A DNA stretch of 64,000 nt, taken from assembly GCA_030272155.1 (NCBI GenBank), contig CP126199.1, positions 5,196,501-5,260,500 of the forward strand. Direction: 5' to 3'. The notes under the pieces were generated by a model. It ran no database searches. It was given only the letters and a program-made list of their open reading frames with translations, and was not told where the DNA came from. Positions 24,195-35,300 of the stretch are shown in pieces. The stretch is from Tetradesmus obliquus (lineage: Eukaryota > Chlorophyta > Chlorophyceae > Sphaeropleales > Scenedesmaceae). How positions within the stretch are numbered: the stretch's first letter is position 1; each line of letters opens with the position of its first letter. The position numbers and the translations under genes are program-made.

Positions 24195-24959
24195 AGTATC
24201 GGGTCGCTGCCCAACCACATGCCCAACTACAGGGAGGTTGATGCGCGCTACCCGGCAGACACATTCAACAGCCTCTACGGGTGGGTGCAGCCCCTGGCAG
24301 TGTGGCGTTCATATATTAAGCCCGTAGTTCTTTCATGATTATTGACAAGACCTTCATTAAGCCTGCAGGGGGTGCATCGTCTTCTGCAGCTGCTGCTTTG
24401 GTGGCAAGTCAAGTACTAGGCACCATTGTACTGCTGGTAGCTGTTGACTTGCACTGCACTTATAAGCGCTGTGAGCCGGCGCAGGCGCTTTAAACCAACA
24501 GCACCTGATGCGCATTGCTGATCAAATCAAAGTCTGACATCAGCGCCGCTGTGTCTCCGTGCTTGCAGATACAAGATCAACACGGGCGTGCAGCTGCCGC
24601 CCTCTGCGCCCACACCAGCTCCTGCAAGTGCTGCTGCACCTGCAAAGCAGCCCAGCAAGGCAGCACCAGCAACCTCCGCAGCTGCACCAGCAAAGGCAGC
24701 TGCCAAGGCAGCCCCGGCCCCTTCCACAGCTGCAGTGAAGCAAGCAGTGGCATCTGGCAGGCCAGCTGCAGCTGCTGCAGCAAAGGCAGCTCCTGCAGCA
24801 AAGGCAGCTCCTGCCCCAGCCCCTGCTGCTGCACCCGCCAAACAGCCAGCAGCAGCCAAGCAGGCACCCAGCAGCAGCAGCAGCACTTCAGCGAAGCCTT
24901 CGGCACAGCGGCGCCCTATGAGAGGGCAGCAGCAACAGCAGCAGCAGCGGCAGGGATAG
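21385..24959 (+). CDS. Secreted SGNH/GDSL esterase paralogue 3 with Ala/Pro/Lys-rich tail
   Basis: Exons: 21385-21469, 22310-22604, 22816-23086, 23767-23870, 24197-24280, 24569-24959 (409 residues, phases agree). Exon 1 encodes a signal peptide (MRGAAAVQAAWLLAVSLQLL, cleavage probably after APQQASA). Catalytic blocks: FVLVGDSITEFSFEEGGWG, NRGFGGYNT, CFGANDASSP, GDGRHLTYLG. VIMTPPPVVDR and LPNHMPNYREVDARYP fit IAH1/CPRD49-like enzymes. After the catalytic domain comes a ~125-residue Ala/Pro/Lys/Gln low-complexity tail ending [10 protein letters not shown], absent from the other two paralogues; it may attach to wall or matrix. Edge duplicates of exons 2, 3 and 4 fill the introns. The intron before exon 5 ends with (CTG)n then TAG. 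Confidence 0.88.
22120..22236 (+). repeat. Duplicate of GDSL-3 exon 2 start
   Basis: A ~118-bp unit covering intron end plus exon 2 start (CCCGCAGCATCTCAAGTTCT) is repeated immediately upstream of the real exon start at 22310. Both copies keep an AG acceptor. Confidence 0.88.
23144..23437 (+). repeat. Three duplicates of GDSL-3 exon 3 end
   Basis: The exon 3 end (codons for GVPSVDVFNIILKFKNWQ, donor at 23087) recurs at about 23144-23202, 23258-23322 and 23370-23437, progressively more diverged (VFSIVLMFRNWQ in the last). CAGGTG at the donor position is kept in all. Confidence 0.92.
23633..23690 (+). repeat. Duplicate of GDSL-3 exon 4 start
   Basis: CTGCGCTGAGCGGTGACGGC occurs here and again in exon 4 at 23770; the upstream copy encodes the catalytic DGRH motif but runs out of frame soon after. 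Confidence 0.85.
23957..24014 (+). repeat. Duplicate of GDSL-3 exon 4 end
   Basis: Repeats the codons for GLMYVINNNLRSI found at 23830-23868, again followed by AG/GTGAGC. Confidence 0.88.
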
Positions 24960-26089
24960 GGTGGCTGGGATCAGCCCAGCGCCGAACAGGTTGATGAAGC
25001 ACATTGAACATGCCTTGGTTGGTAGGTGAAGCACTTTGCATGGCACAATGAGCAGAGGAGGCTGTTTAAGCAGCAGCTTGGCAGTTTCCTCCAACAGATA
25101 CAGTGCTCTGCGAGCCTTGTGTTGTTCCGAGGTGTCACGTGATGCTTCGCCCCAACACATGAACTGCAATGCATGCAACACCCACTGCCAGTCTGTGGTT
25201 TGATGTGGCGCACATGTTGATTAGTTGCAGGGAGAGTGCATTTGACTGTTGTTGGTGATGCATGTTTGTGTCTACAGCGTACGGCAAAGGTAGAGGGAGA
25301 GTGAGAGAGTGTGTGCACTGCTAGCGCAGTGGAAAACGAGTTTCCTCAATTGCACTTGGGCATACGAGCGTGTCGGGCATAGCATCATCCCCACTTTGAT
25401 GAAAGGGCAGCTGATCAGACCAGCACTGTTCGGCAATCCCTTGATCTGTCAGGGTGTAGCTGATTTTCAGCCTCAGTTGCAGAGGAAATTTCCACATCCA
25501 TGTGCTACGATGGCTGCTCGGCAGCCGCTGTGCGCACGTGGGAGCAGATCATGCCTGTGCTGCTTCCGCACGAGGCAGATACGCTGTGCATGCTGTTCTA
25601 ACGTGGGCCTCAAGTGCAGACAGTTGCTGCTGGTGTCGTAGTAGTTGGCTGTCGTTATTTTGAAGACAGCAGCATGCAGGCACTGCATGCATTTTGCGTT
25701 GTGTAGACCCACTTTGTTGTAGTTTGGTTGCTGCTTTCATTAATATCCTGCATAGATCAACTTGACTAAAACACATGTTGCAGGATGTGTGGTAATTTTA
25801 GAGATACTTTTGAAAGCTTGTTCTGTACTACAGAGCTGCTGAGCAGCCACATGGCTCAGCAGCCAAGTGCTCTGCAGCAACTGCCAGTGGGTGGGTTCAG
25901 CGGCCTCCGGCAGTAAATGGCGTTGGAATGTGGTACGCACGCGTGCACATGCCGGTACGGTTCAGTTGCGTCTTGCTGCAGTCCCTTGCAGCCTGCCAAA
26001 ACCTGGCAGCAGATCAAACTGCTGCTGGGCAGTGTCAAGAGCAGACATATAGCCAGCGGAGTGCCTTAATACTCCCATTTTACTTCAGG
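24960..26089. other. Intergenic region, nothing recognised
   Basis: No conserved coding exon, RNA gene or element was recognised on either strand. Confidence 0.5.
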
Positions 26090-26119
26090 GAGTGCTCCCA
26101 GTGTACTGCCAGCAAGACA

Positions 26120-26470
26120 CACACCCTACCCCCCTGGAGCAGCACTCCGGAATACTCCCGCTACTCCCGCCCGCACCCACCCAGGCAGGCCCCTGGAGTA
26201 GCACTCCGGAGTACTCCAGCTACTCCGGGTACTGGCCTAGTGCCAACCTGCCCTGGAGTAGCACTCCGGAGTACTCCCGCTACTCCCGCCCGCACCCACC
26301 CAGGCAGGCCCCTGGAGTAGCACTCCGGAGTACTCCAGCTACTCCAGTTACTAGCCTAGTACTAACCGGCCCTGGAGCAGCACTCTGGAGTACTCCCGCT
26401 ACTCCCGCCCGCACCCACCCAGGCAGGCCCCTGGAGTAGCACTCCGGAGTACTCCAGCTACTCCAGGCAG
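26120..26470. repeat. GGAGTACTCC-rich tandem array, left arm
   Basis: Roughly 110-bp units, about three copies, built from GTAGCACTCCGGAGTACTCC, CAGCTACTCC and a CCCGCCCGCACCCACCCAGG segment. GGAGTACTCC is a perfect 10-bp palindrome. The array ends CCAGCTACTCCAGGCAG, whose reverse complement opens the right array at 28072. Confidence 0.92.
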
Positions 26471-27129
26471 TTCAGCATGTCAGCTAGCGTTCGCATATAC
26501 TTATAATTATTTCAAAGCAACGATAATTGCTATAAGTCAATATATATTCCGAGTGAACAGCTGTACTTCAGCCAGACATTCACTTATCGGGCACGTGCAG
26601 TATGCGTGCGATGGTTTCCGCCCAGCGGCGCGGCTTTGTTCTTAACACCACAAAGGGGAAGATATGTAGTTGTAGCTTTCAATGCAGGACACTTGGAGCG
26701 TGCCAATCACGACATCAAAAGTAGTTTTACTGTTGACCAGGTTGCACTGAACAGCACTCGAGTATTTCAGCATACACGACAGCACTTTGTTCACTGCATA
26801 GTGAGGCGTGTGCCCGGTGTATCCTGTATGAGTTGCACACATCAGTGCACTGTGCAGTGGTGCATGGGACATTTCTGTCGCACTACAGCACAAGCCCATT
26901 CAAGCAGAGGGCAGCACAACTGCCTGCTGCATCTTCTGCAGGATGCCGCATCAGCTGGCATGCATGCTGCGTAGCTGCATCTCCACTGCTGCTGTTGCAT
27001 GTACAATGTAATTTGCTGTTTGCCTTCAGATGAACAACCCTATGTTGTTTGCACGCTTTGATAGCGTGCAATTGTTGTGCAGCATGAACAGAAAGCGAGG
27101 GCAGCTGAAGCACCTGGGTGCTTAGGCCT
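26471..27129. other. Between left array and telomere-like block
   Basis: An open plus-strand frame at 26606-26974 shows no recognised family. No other feature is supported. Confidence 0.4.
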
Positions 27130-27520
27130 ACACGCATCACCTAAACCAGACCCTGCACCCTTCACCCCAAACTACCCTAAACCCCTCACCTGCATGCATC
27201 ATCTAAACCGAATTCCCACACAGAACCCTAAACTGCGTACTGGCTACGCTAAACCCTAACCCTAGCCTCCTAAAACCCTAACCCTAACCCTAGGCCACTG
27301 CTAGGCCGCTGTGGGCGGCCCACAGCGGCTGAGCCAGCACACCACCACAGGGAAGCACGGCCTAGCAGTGGCCTAGGGTTAGGGTTAGGGTTTTAGGAGG
27401 CTAGGGTTATGGTTTACCTCCGCTCGCATCGCCGCACTGACACCCTAAACCCTAAACCCTCACCTGCACGCATCACCCTAAACCAAACCCTGCACCCTGA
27501 ACCCTAAATCAAACCCAGCA
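27130..27520. repeat. Degenerate interstitial telomere-like repeats
   Basis: Multiple CCCTAAA and CCCTAA words, in the same orientation on both flanks of the hairpin at 27250-27416, interspersed with CACCTGCATGCATCA-like spacers. They match the plant/green-algal TTTAGGG type plus a TTAGGG variant. Confidence 0.85.
27250..27416. repeat. Telomere-motif inverted repeat (59-bp arms, 49-bp loop)
   Basis: Left arm 27250-27308 and right arm 27358-27416 are reverse complements over 59 bp with a single mismatch. Each arm contains telomeric units (CCCTAACCCTAACCCTAGG) and ends with GGCCACTGCTAGGCCG. The loop contains a second small hairpin, CTGTGGGCGGCCCACAG. The near-perfect arms imply recent origin or active maintenance. 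Confidence 0.95.
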
Positions 27521-28071
27521 CGCCACGTCTAATGTTTCTGGAGGAGACGTGTGCTCACGCTGCTGCTGCTGCTGCTGCTGGCTGGCTGCACAACTGCCGC
27601 AGTGTACAGTGTACAGCATGGCGGCGGCATACAAGACCTAATTGCTTGCTTCACTGCCAGTCTACAAAACAGCACCGTGTCCCCGTTGTTGTGTATGGGT
27701 TTGATGTCACAATTTAGCTGTTCGTTCGATTACCTTCAGTGTATGTTGATCATGAGCACTGCTGTGCTGAGGTGCAGCTGCTGTTCTTGTGGGGAGTTTG
27801 ACCAGTGACCGAGCTGGGCCTGTAGGGTTGACCGAGGGAAGGAAATTCGGCTTTTGCACCCTCATGCGGTGCAATCGTTCACATTGCAATATTTGTCGAT
27901 GCTTGTTTGTTAAAAGGCGCGTGCACCGAAGGTTCACGTCAAGCTACCCAGAAGGAAGTTGTGGCGAATGCGTGAGCTCAGCCAGAACAAGAATGTAGGT
28001 TCGGAATGATAGAAAGTCATTGTCATTGTCGCAAATGGCGCATCTGCACTCTCGCGTGAGTTTAAAGGTCA

Positions 28072-28380
28072 GCCTGGAGTAGCTGGAGTACTCCGGAGTG
28101 GTCCTCCGGAGTGGTCCTCCAGGCAGGTCGAGGGTTCTGCGGGAGTGGTGCTGAAGCACTCCCAAAGTACTCCCAGAGTACTCCCACATACTTCCTGGAG
28201 TTTAAAACCAAATTTGGAGTACTCCAGGAGTACTCCTGGGTGCTCCAGTCAGGGGTACTCCAGGCCCAACTCCATGGGAGTTGGGGTGCCACCCCCGGCG
28301 GGAGTAGGTGCCTACTCCCAGCCACTGAAAATCAAAACTCCCACAAAACTCCGGGAGTGTTCAGGTACTCCGCTGGCTAT
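28072..28380. repeat. GGAGTACTCC-rich array, right arm, inverted relative to left
   Basis: Begins CCTGGAGTAGCTGGAGTACT, the reverse complement of the end of the left array, then GGAGTGGTCC units and further GGAGTACTCC-like palindromes up to about 28380, more diverged than the left array. Confidence 0.88.
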
Positions 28381-29574
28381 ATGTGCAAGAGCACCATGGA
28401 CGTTGCTCTGGAGTGGGACACACTGTAACCAGAAATTGATCAAACCCGTCTACAGACAAGTTATCTGTGAGCTTGAAGCTCACTTGTGGCTCACTAACAA
28501 CCGCCCAAAACTGCCAAATGCCTATTTGTTGCACATCATGTCTGCATCATGCCCATGGCGGGCCGGGGCACACACACGTTGCTGCTGCATGTGCGGGGCA
28601 CAATGCTGCTGCATGGCCACAACGCCCGAAACAGGCAGCAGGTGTGACGCCTGACGCCCTGAAACAACGGCCGTATCCCTACACATAGCTGCACTAGTGG
28701 CAGTACTGCCGCGTGCGGTGCCGTTCACACAAACGCATGCAAAAAGGTTGCAGTCACATCCTGCCAGGTGGCCACAGTGACGACACATTCAATGAGGGCC
28801 AACCGCTTTGTCAGCCATGGCATAACACAAGTTGTGCAACAGCGCCGGCAACACGCATGCCTACATGCAGGTTCAACCCTGGACATCTGCAGCACAGCAG
28901 CCATCACAATTTGCCAAAAAAAGCAGGGGTTCAATTGCAGCCCTGCACGCACATGCCATACAGCGTTGCTGTCACAGTGTAATCAAACCTGCACACTGCA
29001 TGCAGCATGCTGCTGCCTCCACGGCGGCAAGAGAAAGCCACAGAGGGGTGGGCATGGAATCTGCCAAATGCTGGGTCGCAGCCAGCTGCCAGTGCACGAC
29101 CTATCACTGCTCTGCAAGACTCTGGCTCGCCTGCTGAGTTGCTGTGCTGTGCCGCGCTGCCAAAGAACTCCACAGCCTTGCCGTACAACACACACGTTGG
29201 GATGCGTGACAGCCAAGCGCAAGTACCTACTGTGACCCAGTGTACACCAGCTGCTGACTTGGGCGCCTTGTGGCGCCTGTGCAACAACAGCAGTGGCAAT
29301 GATATACTTGCAGCCCAGCGCAATGCACTACGCGCGCACCGGCAGCCGCGACCAAGCACAGCGCTCCTGCTGGCCCATGGCTTGCTCCTGCCATGCACAT
29401 GTCACGCCGCTGCTGCTGCTGCCTCTCTGTGCATATGCTGCCGCTGTCCTGGCTCGTGTTGCGCTCTGCCTGCTGCACCTCCGCTCCTGCAGCAGCTCGG
29501 CTCCTGCTGCAGCCCCACTGCTGCTGCAGCTCTATTACGACTGCTGCTGCTGCTGCTGCCGCCGCTGCTGCTGC
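28381..29574. other. Unassigned region with open frames on both strands
   Basis: The minus strand has an open frame at 28931-29398 and the plus strand an overlapping Cys-rich one at 28768-29235. Neither shows a family I recognise. It may be an old transposon remnant or 3' flank of the sigma-adaptin gene. (CTG)n occurs at 29551-29575. Confidence 0.3.
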
Positions 29575-29884
29575 TTAGGGCCCCGAGTCCCCTTCGCTGC
29601 CGTCCTTGGCCTGCTCCACCAGCTGGTCCTGCGCCTCGATTACCCTGCTGATGGCGCGCTTGCTGGGCTCCTGCAGCTCGCCTGCAGCAGCAGCAGCAGC
29701 AATATGAGGGTGATGCCTCACTGTACTGCTGGAGCATTCATCAGTGCTGGTGTGACAGTGCACAGGACTGGTGTTTCAGAGAGCAGGCATCACGAGGCGC
29801 AAACCTCGTAGGCCATGTTGTGATCTGGCTACTGCTGCTCACCCTGCTATGCACGTGTACCAAAACCTCAGTCATGTGCCAGTG

Positions 29885-29917
<33 letters not shown>

Positions 29918-30953
29918 CGCACCTGCTGTGAGCAGGGCCAGCACATCAGTGCGCATGCATCACATCTGCATAGCTTTGTCGCCCAAGCTCCACCGTCTGC
30001 TGCTGCTGCTGCTGCTGCTGCTGGCCTCACCTGCTATGAGCAGCTCGTCCAGGATGTAGTAGGCCTTGTGGAAGTTGAAGATGAGGTCCAGCTCGCACAC
30101 GTTGCCAAAGTACATGTCCAGCACCTGTTGCGGCCAGCAGCAGCGCGCAGCAGCAGCGCATCATAAGCAGGCTAGGTGACGTGTTACAACAGAAGCCAAA
30201 ACTGGGTGCCAGACTGTTGCGCTGCCAGTGGCGTGTGTGCGATGCTGCTGTAGCTGCTGGGGGCATGAAGGGCTGTCCTGCAAGCAGCTATGCACGCACA
30301 CTGCGCTTGCAGGCGATCAAGCCAGGTGGTGAGCTGTTCAACGAGTGGCGTCCCTGAATTGCAGATTGCGAAGCAGCTGCTGCTGTGTTGCTGCCAATTT
30401 TGCTGCTCGCGCTGCTGTCAGTGCTGGGAACTCCAGCCACAGCCATAAAGCTCATGTCCTGCAGGCAGCACTGCAGCATGCGGACTCACCTCAACAAAGT
30501 GGTGGATGATCTCCAGCACCAGCAGCTCGTTATCTGACGAGTCAACACCACACAGGAAGTACAGGCTTGCGTAGCGCTTGTAGACCAGTTTCAAGTTCTT
30601 CCAATCCACAAAGTTGCACAGCTTCAGCGGCCTAGACAGCACTAGGGGTGTGGTCTCTTTGACCACGCGTGCCCGCTCCTTCTGGGTGTATGTTGAATAC
30701 CACTTGGCAAGGCGGACCTTGCCTTGCCGGCTCATGAGGATGAAGAAATGGATCTGGCAGGGGTTGACAGGAGAGCAGTAGGCAGTGATGAGCAGCAGTA
30801 AGGCAGCAGTTCGGGCAGTTGCAACGACACTTCAGCTGCTGCGTGCTGCCTGCAAACAAATTTCGGTATTGAGTAAAGACCAAGAGTAAGGCACATCGAT
30901 CATGCAGGCAGCATCACTGCTTGCGAGCCTAGGGCTTCTCATGAACTTACCAT
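29575..30953 (-). CDS. AP1S: AP-1 complex sigma adaptin
   Basis: Exons: 30953-30951 (ATG only), 30753-30490, 30124-30031, 29681-29575; 155 residues, the family's usual length. The protein reads [19 protein letters not shown], then [40 protein letters not shown] and [20 protein letters not shown], diagnostic of clathrin adaptor sigma1 (longin-like fold). It is the small subunit of the AP-1 heterotetramer that sorts cargo at the trans-Golgi and endosomes; dileucine signals bind at the sigma1 surface. The first exon donates only the initiator Met, directly followed by GTAAGT. The exon 4 acceptor abuts a (CTG)n tract. A short copy of the exon 3 end with its donor lies at about 29918-29945. Confidence 0.96.
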
Positions 30954-31995
30954 GGTCCCTGCTCCTCGGGGCAGGGCCCCAACGTCAGGTGGAGTCTGTC
31001 AATATCAATACACGTCTGATCAAACGTTTTCAAAACGCGGAGGGCAGCTGCCGAGCAGACGCGATGAAGTGGCGGGTCAACTGATGCGTGTTCTGCTGTG
31101 CTGTCTGCACTTGTCAAGCTTTGGCGTCCAAGCTTCAGCAAAAGATGATGTCAAACTGGAAAAACATTGAGGCTAGTTTTGTACGGTGTCTGTGCTGATG
31201 GCCAAGTGAACCACAGGGTATACTTGCTGCTCTGCTGCTTTCCATCTTGAACCACGATGACATTGTCACTGACAAGCCCTTTTGTCTCCCCGTTTTTGGC
31301 TAGGAATAGCATCCCGTTCAAATCAACGCCCAATGACACAAACAACAGTCATATCTTACAGCTGAACATGTGCCCAACCTGGCGTCATGCTCGCAATATG
31401 TTCTGCTATGCTTCACCAAGCAAGCTGCTGAGGACACACCAAAACCTTGCAAGTGGCTGAACTGCGCTGATCGTCTTTTAAGCTGTGATAAGATATAGTA
31501 AGATAAGATAAGATCAGATGAAGCCTGCAATACATGTGCACATGCCGCTGATTCAAGCATGCCATATGTGCCGTCGTTGACGGCACCAGGCAGCTGTCAG
31601 CAAACGGGCATGGCATAGGGCGTGAAGACGTCACAAACTTGCTGCAGGTGGAACCTGCGCTGCTGCACTATGAATGCTGCACATCCCACCATACACCAAC
31701 ACCATAGCCTTCTCAAGCGCGCTTGAGTGCAATCCAGGACCGCCCCCAACACAGAAACACACAAACAAACGTGTATGTAAAGCACAAGCATGTGGCACAT
31801 TGACAGCTTCTTCGTGAGTATCATGCTTGTGCAAGCAGCTCTGATCATCAGCCTTGTACAGCTGAAGCAGCCCTTACCCGACCTCATAAAAGACCAGAGA
31901 ACCAGCACTCAAACCCCGGCATAACAAACCACTGACCACAACCTGGCACCCCTCAGTGAGTGCCAGCAACACCTTGCCTGCACTTCCTGCCTGCA

Positions 31996-32026
<31 letters not shown>

Positions 32027-32375
32027 TTCTGCTGCTGCAGCAGCCAAACTGCTGCACTCATTTACTGCCAAACTGCTGTTAATCGCCGCCTGGCTGATGC
32101 AGCCCTGCGCTTAGCCTGAGAACTTCACAGCCAGAGATGTTTTTGGCGAGTTTGCTGCATCTGCTAGCACAAAGCAGCAGCAACGCAGGGGATGACAAGT
32201 TACACTAGGTCAGAGGTATGCCGAGCAAAGAGGAAAGAAGGCATGGACAGCAGCAGCAAGCAATCTTGATTCACAACACCCAGTCAGGTGTTGCAGCGTT
32301 CAATGATTCATTGCACACATAAAAAGCTGGCAACACAGAGCATTCATGCGCCGCGCATCTGCAGGCACTGACACA
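30954..32375. other. Intergenic region, AP1S to PTAC14-like
   Basis: A small minus-strand open frame (31345-31151) is unrecognised. A TAAGATAAGATAAGAT microsatellite is at about 31498-31514, and mixed CTG/CTT repeats at 31995-32042. Confidence 0.4.
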
Positions 32376-35300
32376 TCAAACCGCAACAGCGCAGCAGCAG
32401 CAGCAGCAGCAACGATCCTCACCCAGGCATGGTGCGCAGGTGCCGACTGCGTCCAGGCATCCCTGCAGGATGCTCTTCTCTATCTTGGTCAGGCGCGCCG
32501 CCACCTTCTGGCGTGGGCTGGCTTCCGGGTCCTCAAGGATCTCCAAGTCACGCCACAGCGGGTGCCTGCAAGCAAATGCATTGCAGCAATGGGCGGATTA
32601 TGACTACTACACATACACACCTGCTTGCGTGCCTGGATGAGTGCATAGTCTATGAATGGCGCTGGCTGCAGACCTTCAAAGAATAATTCTGTCACATCAC
32701 AGTGGCTGCTTTGCGGCAAGGACACAGCACACCAGATACACGTGAGTGACGAATGAGCTGCAACTGAATCTTGAATGAGTACAAGTAAAGCAAGCCCGTC
32801 AGGATCTTCAGGCCACCATGCTGTTTGCTGCAATCGGCCTCACTTGTATCCAGCCATGCGCTCGTTGAGGTGTGCCGCCAGGTGGCAGGCCGCTATCTGC
32901 TCCAGCTGAGGGTCAAATGCAGCAGCGCCCTCGCTGAACACCACCTGGCAGCAGCAGCAGCAGCAGAAGCAGCAGCAGCAGAAGCAGCAGCAGCAGAAGC
33001 AGCAGCGGCTCAGGTGGCAGCGATGGTTACAGGAGAAACAGGCAAGGCTTTCCACAGCAACAGGGAGAGCAGTGGCCACAGCAGCAGCAGGCAAGGATTC
33101 CCACACCCCACCGTGTGCAGCTGCTCATGCGTGCAGCCTGCACCCTAAGCACCAGTGAATAGCAGCTGCAAGGGTGCATTGAAGAACACGTGCTCTGCCC
33201 ACGCCAACACCCAAAGCCTAAACATCAGGCAAGTCCTGGAGCCAAAGATATGGTGAATGTGCATATGCAGGCAATGCGCAGCCCAGCGCCAATGCGACTG
33301 CTTTAGCCACCAAGGACGCATTCGCTGCAGCTGCCCAGCTGGGAATGCCACTGCACAGGCATATGCATGTGTTGATTGTGCTCTGCCCACCACCCACCTT
33401 GTCCAGCTGCTCGTGTGTGGTCGCGAAGGCCAGGCGCAGGTACGGCAGCAGCAGCGGCGGCAGCGGCTGGCCGCGCTTCATGTCAAAGGTCTGCAGCGTG
33501 GACAGGTTTTCCTCCTGTGCAGCAGGAACGCCGAAGCAGCAGCAGCAGCAGCAGCAGCAAGCAGTGATGGCTAGATGTGACACGCCATGTACACCTACAC
33601 ACCATGTGTTAAGGCAGGCGCAGTTGTTGCTGCTTCACTGTTCCCAGTTTGCACTCAAGCGCTTGCTCGTCTCCACCCTGCACCCCTGGATTCGAAAACA
33701 GGTAGTAAAAAAATAACCAGGATCTCACCTGCAGGATGCCGCGCTTCACTTTGTAAAGCGGGTCGTTTGCAGGCAGTGTCACCACCAGCGGCAGCTTGTC
33801 GTAGGGGTTTGACTCATCCACAATTCCGTAGTTGAGCAGCAGGCGGCTGTTGGGCTGAGGGCCGCACCATGCATACAGCGGCTCGCCTGCAGAGGGCAAA
33901 AGGTTGATAGGTACCATACATGTTTGTAACGTGTCTTGAGCGATGCTGACGGTGACCATGATGGTTGCAGCAGCTGCCGCCGCTGGCAGATCCATCCCCA
34001 TTACTGGGGTGCCAACCAGCACCAGCAGCCGCGCAAGCGAGGCTTGCCATTGCTGTGATATTGCTGGTCAAACGCACATACAAAATGCGGTCGCATGACA
34101 AGGGCAACATGGACAACAACCCACATATGCGCTTCCGACGTGCTGCCGGGCTCACCTGGCTGGTAGTCCCTGTCCACAACCAGCTCCACACACTTGTTCT
34201 CAGGGTTGTACTTAAAGGTGGCCTGCAGCATAACAAGAGATGCGTGTTAGCGACGCACAGGCGCAGCGCTGATATGGTGTGCATGAGCAGACGAAGGCCA
34301 TTTCGCAGCAGTTCCATGTGGGCACGCACCTTGGCTGTGCTGCTGTACGACAACAGCGGCGGCCCAAGGGGCACCAGCACGAATTGATTGAGGGAGCTGT
34401 CACCGGTCTGGCACACATGCACTGTAGTGCTTGTTCATATCCACATACTGGGTGAGCAGACATGGCTACAGAACCCACAAGACATAGATGGAAACTGTTC
34501 TCAATCTCCTCAGACCATGACGATAGCGCAGCGCTGACAAGACACGTGAGCAGACAGCTGCCATGTTGCAGCACTGTTATGTGTGCACGCACCTTGGCTG
34601 TGCTGCTGTACGACAGCAGCGGCGGCCCCAGGGGCACCAGCGCAAAGCGGCGCGCCAGGGCCACGCCCTGCAGGTGCACGATGCTGGCCTGCACGGCAGC
34701 AAAGGCCTGCTTGAAGCGCACAAAGGGGAAAGCTTCTGTGGGAATGTCAAAGGGGTACCTGCAGGATGTAACATATTACATGACAGTGTTGTAAGACTCG
34801 TTACATTGAGTTGCTGGCCTGCACGGCTGCCAAGGCCTGCTTGAAGCGCACAAAGGGGAAGGCCTCTGTGGGGATATCAAAGGGGTACCTGCAGTATGCA
34901 TGGCATTGGAGAACAGTGTTGCGTGACATGACTGGCGCCGGGCATCAATTTGTTTTTTTTGTTGTGAAAAGGGCAGACACAATGCATGCAATAGTCCGCA
35001 GCAACGCTATGCCATGTACTAAGCAGGCAGAAGAACCTTGAAAGAAACATCCCGAGTTCTGTTACAACGCAGCGCATAACATGTTACGTAACACCCACTT
35101 GTTGAAGAGGCTGCCGGCCATGAACCACACGCCGTCCAGCTCGTTGTACTCCTTCTCAATGCCTGCCAGCCGCGCCCGCACAGCAGCAACAACTGGACTG
35201 CCCTGCAGGGTGCAAACGCATTGCAAACAAAGCCAATCGGAAAGTTGCGTGATGCAAGTGTATATGCCAGCCGCGCCCGCACAGCAGCTACCACGGGACT

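Noticed and set aside
24527-24906. Long Ala/Gly/Cys-rich minus-strand frames
   Set aside because: Shadows of the low-complexity Ala/Pro/Lys tail of GDSL-3 on the plus strand.
27130-27520. True chromosome end
   Set aside because: Telomere-like units are degenerate, short, and lie inside gene-bearing sequence on both sides.
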